Assembly (NCBI GenBank): GCA_964463375.1
Contig: CAYXBQ010000010.1
Coordinates: forward strand, 1-64,000
Length of the DNA: 64,000 bases
Direction: 5' to 3'
Source of the DNA: UMGS1696 sp964463375
GTDB taxonomy: Bacteria; Bacillota; Clostridia; Oscillospirales; CAG-272
Every line of letters starts with the position of its first letter. Position 1 is the stretch's first letter. The position numbers and the translations under genes are program-made. A model generated the notes under the pieces. That model was not told the origin of the DNA. It worked only from the letters and a program-made list of their open reading frames with translations, and did no database searches. Of this stretch, positions 58,032 through 64,000 are shown one piece after another.

Positions 58032-60272
58032 ATGCTGCAATTTGTATATTCACTCATCAACTTTGCCCTGCTGGCCGGCATCATCCTGCTTTTGTTCCGC
58101 AAGACCATTGTACGGATCTTCCGTGGACGGAGAGAGCGGATCGATGCGGCACTGGCAGAGGCAGAACGGTTGGAAACCGAAGAACTGTCTGTTCCCACAC
58201 CGCCGACGACCTACTCCAATGCGCTGCCGGAGACGGTGCAGGCAGAGATCGCCCAGATCCGGGCCAATGCGGAAAACAGTGCCGAGATCATGCGGCGGCA
58301 GACGGCGGACACCGTAGAGGATCTGCGCCGGGAAATGCTGCTGGACGTAAAGGAGCGGTACATCGACCGGCTGGTGGACAAGATCCAGACCATGTTGACC
58401 GAGGAGCCCTATGTGTCCGCCATTCGTGCCAAGGAGCCGGAGATCGCCCAGCGAATCATGGAAAAAATGGAGATCACCCCCGGGGACATGGCATACCTGC
58501 GGCGCAAAGACGTGCTGTATGTGACCCTGACCTCCGCTTTCCCGCTGGACCAGTCCATTGTGGATCGCATAGGGGAAAGAGCCACGGCACTCCTGGAAGC
58601 GGTAGGCGGCAAGGCATCCTACTGGGTCAAGACGGATCCGACGCTCATTGGCGGCTTCCGGCTGCGAGTCGGGGACACGATCTACGATATGACCGTGGCA
58701 GACCGGCTGTATCAGCTGCGCCGTAAGCTGGAGCATCAGGACATCACCGGCGAAGAAGATGCAGAAAAGCTCATCGCCGATCTGACCCGTGGTATCACGG
58801 AGCTGCACAACGAGGTCAGCGAATTCCAGCTGGGTCGTGTCATCAGCGTATCCGACGGGATCTGCTGGCTGGATGGGCTGGCCGACATCATGTACGGCGA
58901 GGTCATCGAGTTCGAATGCGGCGAACGTGGCATGGTGCTGGACATCGAGCCGGATCGTATCGGCTGTATCATCTATGGCCGGTATGAACACATCGAAAGC
59001 GGTAGCCGGGTACGTCGTGTAGGTCGGATCGCCAGCGTACCGGTAGGCGAAGAGCTGCTGGGCCGTGTGGTAGACCCGCTGGGCCATTCGCTGGACGGCA
59101 AGGGTCGTATCTGGACCCAGGAACGCCGCCCCATCGAATATGCCGCCCCCTCCATTCCCGATCGTGCCGCCGTCTCCCGGCCTATGCACACGGGGATCAA
59201 GGCCATCGATGCACTGGTGCCCATTGGCAGAGGCCAGCGTGAGCTGATCATCGGCGACCGCCAGACCGGCAAATCCTCCATCGCCATCGACACCATCATC
59301 AACCAAAAGGGCACCGGTACCATTTGTATCTACGTTGCCATCGGGCAGAAGGACACCACCATCGCCGAGATCCGGGACAGACTGGTGCAGTACGGCGCAA
59401 TGGAATACACCACGCTGGTGTGTGCCTCAGCGTCCTCCTCTGCTTCTATCCAGTATATCGCACCCTTCGCCGGTGCTGCTATGGCAGAATATTTCATGTA
59501 CCAGGGCAAGGACGTGCTGATCGTATACGACGACCTGTCCAAGCACGCTGTGGCATACCGGGAGCTGTCCCTGCTGCTGCACCGCCCCTCCGGTCGTGAA
59601 GCATACCCCGGGGACGTATTCTACCTGCACTCCCGTTTGCTGGAACGGGCGGCACAGCTTTCTCCGGAACTGGGCGGCGGTTCCATTACGGCACTGCCCA
59701 TCATCGAGACCCAGGCCGGCGACATTTCCGCATACATCCCTACCAACGTGATCTCCATCACCGACGGGCAGATCTTCTTAGATGCCGACCTGTTCAACGA
59801 AGGCCAGCGTCCGGCTGTCAATGTGGGGCTGTCGGTATCCCGTGTGGGCAGTGCGGCACAGACCAAGCTGATGAAGCAGGTGTCCGGCCGACTGCGTATG
59901 GATCTGGCACAGTATCGAGAGCTGGCGGGCTTCACCCAGTTCGGCTCCGATGTGGACGCTGCCACCAAGAAGGTGCTGGACAGTGGTCGGCGCATGATGG
60001 CGGCTCTGCTGCAAGGCCGGTATGCACCGCTGCCCGACTGGGAACAGGTGCTGCTGCTCTTTACCGTATCGGAAGGGCTGGCTGACCATGTGGATACCGG
60101 TAAGATGGAGACCTACGCCAAGCGGCTGGCACTGCATATGGAAGCCCACTATCCGGCACTGACCGCAGAGCTGCAAAGCGGCAAGAAGCTGTCGGAGGAC
60201 GAAAAAGCACAGCTGCGTGCTGCCATTGCTGCTTTTGCGGCACCGGCAGATGCAGCAGGCGAGGTAGCATAA
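58032..60272 (+). CDS. atpA: Fusion: b-like helix + delta C-terminal domain + alpha subunit of ATP synthase
   Basis: A 746-residue three-part fusion. Residues 5-22 form a membrane helix followed by a charged helix (to about 135), like a b subunit. Residues about 160-233 match the C-terminal domain of delta/OSCP (VTLTSAFPLDQSIVDRIGER, then DPTLIGGFRLRVGDTIYDMT). Residues about 243-746 are a full-length alpha subunit with Walker A GDRQTGKSS (408-416) and ASSSASIQYIAPFAG. The delta N-terminal domain, which normally grips the alpha N-termini, is missing. I see no in-frame ATG, GTG or TTG with a ribosome site at the delta-alpha junction. The only nearby Met (220) has a poor one. Three alpha per F1 would imply three stalk-like arms unless processing occurs. 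Confidence 0.93.
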   Translation: MLQFVYSLINFALLAGIILLLFRKTIVRIFRGRRERIDAALAEAERLETEELSVPTPPTTYSNALPETVQAEIAQIRANAENSAEIMRRQTADTVEDLRREMLLDVKERYIDRLVDKIQTMLTEEPYVSAIRAKEPEIAQRIMEKMEITPGDMAYLRRKDVLYVTLTSAFPLDQSIVDRIGERATALLEAVGGKASYWVKTDPTLIGGFRLRVGDTIYDMTVADRLYQLRRKLEHQDITGEEDAEKLIADLTRGITELHNEVSEFQLGRVISVSDGICWLDGLADIMYGEVIEFECGERGMVLDIEPDRIGCIIYGRYEHIESGSRVRRVGRIASVPVGEELLGRVVDPLGHSLDGKGRIWTQERRPIEYAAPSIPDRAAVSRPMHTGIKAIDALVPIGRGQRELIIGDRQTGKSSIAIDTIINQKGTGTICIYVAIGQKDTTIAEIRDRLVQYGAMEYTTLVCASASSSASIQYIAPFAGAAMAEYFMYQGKDVLIVYDDLSKHAVAYRELSLLLHRPSGREAYPGDVFYLHSRLLERAAQLSPELGGGSITALPIIETQAGDISAYIPTNVISITDGQIFLDADLFNEGQRPAVNVGLSVSRVGSAAQTKLMKQVSGRLRMDLAQYRELAGFTQFGSDVDAATKKVLDSGRRMMAALLQGRYAPLPDWEQVLLLFTVSEGLADHVDTGKMETYAKRLALHMEAHYPALTAELQSGKKLSEDEKAQLRAAIAAFAAPADAAGEVA

Positions 60273-60273
60273 G

Positions 60274-61113
60274 ATGCCAAGTCTACTGGAACTGAAAAAG
60301 CACCTGCACAGCATCCAGATGACAGGCCAGCTTGCCGGGGCTATGAAAACGGTCTCTGCCGCCAAGCTGAACAGGCTCAATGGTGCATTGCAGCGTTTTT
60401 CCACCTATGAAGACCTGTGTCAGCAGATCTTAGACCGATTTGGCGGGGATCTGGCAGAGATGTACCCCTGTGGTGCGCCCGATGCACCGGGATGCTACGT
60501 GGTGCTGGGTGCTAACAGAGGGCTGTGCGGCGGCTACAACATCGAGCTGTACAGCTATGCCGACCAGCTCCTGCGGCAGTCGATCCCGGCCGGATCCCTG
60601 CTGATCGTGGTCGGTAAGCACGCCATCGCCCATTATCGGGAAAGCGGCCTGCCCATATATCGGGAATACACCCTGCCGGACACCTTCCGCTACGAGGACT
60701 GTATGGCACTGTTCGATGAGATCGTGGGGCTGTACACCAATGGTACGGTCTCTTCGGTGACGCTGATCTATCAGCACTTTGTCAATATGCTGACCCAGAC
60801 ACCCCAGAGCCACCAGCTTTTGCCCCTGACTATGGTGGATGCCCACACGGACATGGCGGTGGAGGAGCTGTACGTGCCGGACAGAGAAACGGTGCTGGGG
60901 GCGGCGGCAAGCACCTGTCTCCATGCCGATTTCTACAGCCATTTGCTGGAGGCCGGTGCGGGGAATCAGGCAGCTACCCTGATCGCCATGCGTTCTGCCT
61001 TCGACAATGCCGAATCCTCTGCGGCCGCATTGGAATCCGCCATCAGCCGCAAGCGCCAGAGCGATGTGACCTCCAGCGTGATCGAGACCGCCGGTGGGTT
61101 CATAGAGGAATAG
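60274..61113 (+). CDS. atpG: ATP synthase F1 subunit gamma
   Basis: A 279-residue central rotor shaft. The N-terminal LKKHLHSIQMTGQLAGAMKT (about 7-26) and C-terminal RSAFDNAESSAAALESAISR (about 239-258) are the coiled-coil parts inserted in the alpha3-beta3 ring. The middle domain has LGANRGLCGGYN. It starts 1 nt after the fusion gene's stop, so translation is coupled. Confidence 0.95.
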   Translation: MPSLLELKKHLHSIQMTGQLAGAMKTVSAAKLNRLNGALQRFSTYEDLCQQILDRFGGDLAEMYPCGAPDAPGCYVVLGANRGLCGGYNIELYSYADQLLRQSIPAGSLLIVVGKHAIAHYRESGLPIYREYTLPDTFRYEDCMALFDEIVGLYTNGTVSSVTLIYQHFVNMLTQTPQSHQLLPLTMVDAHTDMAVEELYVPDRETVLGAAASTCLHADFYSHLLEAGAGNQAATLIAMRSAFDNAESSAAALESAISRKRQSDVTSSVIETAGGFIEE

Positions 61114-61137
61114 GATATTCAGTAAAAGGAGCAAACT

Positions 61138-62529
61138 ATGCCAAAAGATGCAAAAGGCATTATCACACGTATCAATGGGCCTGTGGTGGACATCATGTTC
61201 GCCGATCTGGCCCTGCCGGATATATTCCATGCCGTGGTGATCCCCACCGAAAAGGAGACCTTTACCCTGGAGGTCCTACAGCATCTGAGCCAGAATGAAG
61301 TGCGGTGTATCGCTATGTCGCCCACCGACGGGCTTTCCCGTGGTATGACCGCCATCGACACCGGTTCTCCCATCACCGTACCGGTGGGCAGCGGTACCCT
61401 GGGGCGTATGACCAATGTGACCGGGGAACCCATCGACCGTGCCGGGGAGATCGTCACGGAGGAACGCTGGCCCATCCACCATCCGGCACCGGCCTTCACG
61501 GACATTGTGACTGCCGGCGAAATTTTGGAGACCGGGATCAAGGTCATTGACCTAATGACACCCTACGCCAAGGGCGGTAAGATCGGTCTGTTCGGTGGTG
61601 CCGGGGTAGGCAAGACCGTGCTGATCATGGAGTTGATCCGCAACATCGCCTTCGAGCACGACGGATATTCCGTATTCGCCGGGGTGGGTGAGCGATCCCG
61701 GGAAGGCAACGACCTGTGGAACGAAATGAAGCAGTCCGGGGTGCTGGACAAAACGGCGCTGGTCTTCGGACAGATGAACGAGACGGCGGGTGCTCGACTG
61801 CGGGTGCCGCTGGCCGGTCTGACCATGGCCGAATACTTCCGGGAAAACAGCCACAAGGATATTCTGCTGTTCATCGACAACATCTTCCGGTTCACCCAGG
61901 CCGGTTCGGAGGTCTCTGCCCTGCTGGGACGGATGCCCTCTGCCGTGGGGTATCAGCCTACGCTGGCCACGGAAATGGGGAAGCTGCAGGAACGGATCGT
62001 GTCCACACACAGCGGGTCCATCACCTCGGTACAGGCCATTTACGTACCGGCGGACGACCTGACCGACCCGGCCCCTGCCACCACCTTCTCCCACCTGGAT
62101 GCCACCACCGTTCTGTCTCGTAGCATCGTAGAGCTGGGGATCTACCCGGCTGTGTCTCCGCTGGAATCCGGTTCCAGAATGCTTTCGCCCGATGTGGTGG
62201 GAGACAGACACTATCGCTGTGCCAAGGAAGTGACCAGAGTGCTCCAGCGGTACAACGAGCTACAGGACATCATCGCCATCTTAGGTATGGATGAGCTGTC
62301 GGAGGAGGACAAAATGGCTGTCCGCAATGCCCGTCGGGTACAGCGGTTCATGAGCCAGCCCTTCCACGTAGCCGAAGGCTTCACCGGAATCCAGGGCAAG
62401 TATGTGCGCACCAACGACACCATCGCCGGATTTGAAGCCATCTTAGGTGGAGAATGCGACGATCTGCCGGAGTCTGCCTTCCTGATGGCGGGTACCATCG
62501 ACGACGTGTGGGCAGCCGCCAAGGGTTGA
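61138..62529 (+). CDS. atpD: ATP synthase F1 subunit beta
   Basis: A 463-residue catalytic subunit. The P-loop GGAGVGKTVL is near residue 156, the catalytic Glu lies in GERSREGNDLW, and FIDNIFRFTQAGSEVSALLG carries the conserved acidic region. Length and motifs are standard. In contrast to alpha, it is not fused. Confidence 0.97.
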   Translation: MPKDAKGIITRINGPVVDIMFADLALPDIFHAVVIPTEKETFTLEVLQHLSQNEVRCIAMSPTDGLSRGMTAIDTGSPITVPVGSGTLGRMTNVTGEPIDRAGEIVTEERWPIHHPAPAFTDIVTAGEILETGIKVIDLMTPYAKGGKIGLFGGAGVGKTVLIMELIRNIAFEHDGYSVFAGVGERSREGNDLWNEMKQSGVLDKTALVFGQMNETAGARLRVPLAGLTMAEYFRENSHKDILLFIDNIFRFTQAGSEVSALLGRMPSAVGYQPTLATEMGKLQERIVSTHSGSITSVQAIYVPADDLTDPAPATTFSHLDATTVLSRSIVELGIYPAVSPLESGSRMLSPDVVGDRHYRCAKEVTRVLQRYNELQDIIAILGMDELSEEDKMAVRNARRVQRFMSQPFHVAEGFTGIQGKYVRTNDTIAGFEAILGGECDDLPESAFLMAGTIDDVWAAAKG

Positions 62530-62535
62530 TGGCCT

Positions 62536-62859
62536 ATGGAAAAAACGATTACCCTGACCCTGATCGTACCGGACGGACAGACCACCACCTGCACCTGTGA
62601 CGCACTGCGGTTCACCATTCCGGACGGATACGGAAAGGGCAAAAACAAACACAGCGGCGGCAGCATCGGGATCCATCCCGGCCACACGGATGCACTGATG
62701 GCTGTGGCGGCGGGGGAAGTGCGTGCCACATTGACCGGGCAACCGGTTCTCCACTGCCTGGTGGGCGATGGGCTGGCTATGGTGAGCGGTACGGCCGTCA
62801 CCATTTTGACCGACCGGATCACCCAGCCTGCCACCGCCAGTGACAGCGATGCTGAGTAA
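62536..62859 (+). CDS. atpC: ATP synthase F1 subunit epsilon, truncated form
   Basis: A 107-residue epsilon subunit: the N-terminal beta-sandwich (about 5-95) is present, but the C-terminal two-helix domain (about 45 residues) that inhibits ATP hydrolysis in most bacteria is absent. It ends in a short acidic tail (TASDSDAE). An unusual basic insert, YGKGKNKHSGG, lies near residues 32-42. The stop is 2 nt before the next gene. Confidence 0.88.
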   Translation: MEKTITLTLIVPDGQTTTCTCDALRFTIPDGYGKGKNKHSGGSIGIHPGHTDALMAVAAGEVRATLTGQPVLHCLVGDGLAMVSGTAVTILTDRITQPATASDSDAE

Positions 62860-62861
62860 GT

Positions 62862-63512
62862 ATGTACGACGACGTAAAATGGCAAGCCCGGCTCCACTAT
62901 GCCATGGCACTGGTGGGTGGCTGCTTTGGGATCTATGCCCTGCTGCAATTTGCCAACACCTTCGGCTCTGCCCAGACCAACAACCTGATCATGATCGTCC
63001 GCAGCCTGCTGGAATGGGATACAGTCTCCCTGCTACAGCGGCTGGCGAACCTGGCAGCGTACACCTTGGGGATCCTGCTAACGTTATGGATCGCCAAACG
63101 GCCGGTGCGGCAAAAGCAGCGGATCGCCATGCTGGTGGATGCCATAGCGGCATTGGTGCTTGGATTTCTGCCACCGCTGCCGCCCATGGTGGGTCTATGT
63201 CCCCTGTCCTTTGCCATGGCGACCCAGTGGTGCAGCTTTGGTGGGCTCCCGGGCTGTGTCAGTGCCAACACGTTCTCCACCAACAACTACCGGCAGTTTG
63301 TCACAGGGCTGTACACCTACTGCACCGACAAAACTGCGGAAGGCCGGGCAAATGCCAAGCTGCGGCTACGGTTCTACGGCTGCACGCTGCTGTCGTTCCA
63401 CTGCGGGATCACGGGGATGTATCTGCTCTGGCATATGCTGGGGCAAAAGAGCATTTGGTGTACGTGGCTACCGCTGGGGCTTGCGCTGTGGCTGAGTCGG
63501 AAAGAAGAATAG
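62862..63512 (+). CDS. DUF1275/YoaK family membrane protein
   Basis: A 216-residue protein with about six membrane helices of the YoaK family. The family signature GIYALLQFANTFGSAQTNNL (about 23-42) and GVSANTFSTNNY-like repeat (CVSANTFSTNNYRQFVTGLY) are visible. Function is unknown; family members are often called membrane proteins without further role. It is translationally coupled to atpC and ends the operon at the terminator 63520-63576. Confidence 0.87.
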   Translation: MYDDVKWQARLHYAMALVGGCFGIYALLQFANTFGSAQTNNLIMIVRSLLEWDTVSLLQRLANLAAYTLGILLTLWIAKRPVRQKQRIAMLVDAIAALVLGFLPPLPPMVGLCPLSFAMATQWCSFGGLPGCVSANTFSTNNYRQFVTGLYTYCTDKTAEGRANAKLRLRFYGCTLLSFHCGITGMYLLWHMLGQKSIWCTWLPLGLALWLSRKEE

Positions 63513-63519
63513 GAAAAAG

Positions 63520-63576
63520 AGAATCCCCTTTTGGTAGGCATTTGTTCGTCTACACGAAGGGGATTCTTGCATTTTT
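63520..63576. terminator. Bidirectional terminator
   Basis: AGAATCCCCTT (63520-63530) pairs with AAGGGGATTCT (63557-63567). T-tracts follow on both strands (ATTTTT rightward, CTCTTTTT leftward), so it can end the atp operon and whatever came from the right. Confidence 0.85.
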
Positions 63577-63580
63577 CGTT

Positions 63581-63793
63581 TTACCGCTGCTCTCCGCCAT
63601 ATACGCTTGCGATCTGTGCGTAATAGGCCTTTTCGTCTGCCACTGCGGATAGCCCACCGATCTGGCTGAAGGTCCCGATCCGTGGGATATTGGCAAAGGG
63701 CGTATTGGTCAACGCTTTGGCAGTGGCCTCGGCAAATTTGTATGTTGGATCCAGTCGTCCACAGGCAGCACATCGTTTGATAAACGCCTGATA
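63581..63793 (-). pseudogene. C-terminal remnant of an unidentified gene
   Basis: An open frame of 70 codons with gene-like composition ends in QIASVYGGEQR just before a leftward terminator. It has no start codon with a ribosome site; only a TTG opens it, and an in-frame stop lies just upstream. CAACGRLDPTYKFAEATAKA is its most distinctive part, not recognised. It looks like the end of a once longer gene cut on its 5' side, or a small gene with a non-standard start. Confidence 0.4.
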
Positions 63794-63953
63794 CAATGCT
63801 ATAGTATCCTAATTGGATACGATTATATATAGTTTTGCTACAAAAGTTAAAAGCAAAGTCGTACACCTTCCCAAAGTATCGGTTGCAACTGTTGCATATA
63901 TCATTGTATGTGATTTCGGATAATAAAAATCTTTTGTATTTTTTGATAAATAC

Positions 63954-63982
63954 TTGCATATTCCTGCATAGTGTGCTATAAT
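63954..63982 (+). promoter_or_regulatory. Promoter at the right edge
   Basis: TTGCAT (63954-63959), 17-nt spacer, TATAAT (63977-63982). It drives a gene beyond the window. The 150 nt to its left hold no gene. Confidence 0.75.
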
Positions 63983-63997
63983 GTACATGCTGTACAT
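63981..63997. promoter_or_regulatory. Palindromic operator at the right-edge promoter
   Basis: ATGTACA (63981-63987), TGC, TGTACAT (63991-63997): a perfect 7-bp inverted repeat overlapping the -10 end and the start site, as expected for a repressor site. Confidence 0.6.
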
Positions 63998-64000
63998 ACA

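Noticed and set aside
58690..58770. Internal start separating alpha from the fusion
   Set aside because: No in-frame ATG, GTG or TTG with a ribosome site exists at the junction; the only nearby Met codon lies inside the delta domain.

Overview
The window looks like chromosome of an anaerobic, Gram-positive gut-type Clostridia, probably Oscillospiraceae/Ruminococcaceae-like. This is inferred from strong AGGAGG ribosome binding sites, perfect sigma-A type promoters (TTGACA-17-TATAAT), rubrerythrin, a glycyl radical enzyme, many lipobox proteins without any outer-membrane genes, a CpsC/CpsD capsule system and the F-ATPase gene order. I could not run a search, so the genus is not assigned.

Layout. 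1-0.65 kb: a candidate type I toxin/antisense RNA pair. 0.7-6.6 kb: housekeeping genes (MntP, DUF3842, a GH43 glycosidase, rubrerythrin, tRNA-Cys, an XRE regulator, and an AGCS amino-acid symporter behind a glycine riboswitch). 6.6-29.5 kb, all leftward: one very long exopolysaccharide (EPS) operon. In transcription order it has CpsC and CpsD, an AP2-domain DNA-binding protein, a complete lasso-peptide-like RiPP cassette (ABC exporter, nucleotidyltransferase, precursor, Asn-synthetase-like cyclase, HPr-kinase-like kinase, PqqD-like recognition protein, transglutaminase-like leader protease), the priming sugar transferase, four further transferases, Wzy, Wzx, UDP-glucose dehydrogenase, VanZ, and a 1239-residue exported beta-propeller protein.

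29.5-31.0 kb: a 1.49-kb segment bounded by perfect 37-bp inverted repeats. It contains a tyrosine recombinase and an outward-facing strong promoter. In the orientation seen here the promoter points away from the EPS/RiPP operon into a terminator. Inverting the segment would put it directly upstream of cpsC. I read this as a self-encoded ON/OFF switch for the EPS plus RiPP operon, and it is the most interesting system in the window.

31.2-38.9 kb: carbohydrate/diol metabolism (substrate-binding lipoprotein, SASA-type esterase, AraC regulator, three tandem palindromes, a glycyl radical enzyme, a zinc alcohol dehydrogenase, a second AraC regulator). 38.9-42.6 kb: small accessory genes (GNAT, a Cys-rich 42-mer, membrane and DUF proteins, TetR). 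42.6-49.5 kb: an envelope-associated group of SPFH, TPM and zinc-ribbon proteins resembling the Bacillus YdjG/YdjH/YdjI set. 49.6-53.0 kb: a structured leader RNA, a substrate-binding lipoprotein and a membrane-anchored LuxR-type regulator. 53.3-56.0 kb: a MazG-like protein and aspS. 56.1-63.5 kb: the atp operon, in which the alpha subunit is fused in frame behind a b-like membrane helix and the delta C-terminal domain, and epsilon lacks its C-terminal helical domain. The last 0.5 kb holds a gene remnant and a promoter with a palindromic operator running off the right edge.
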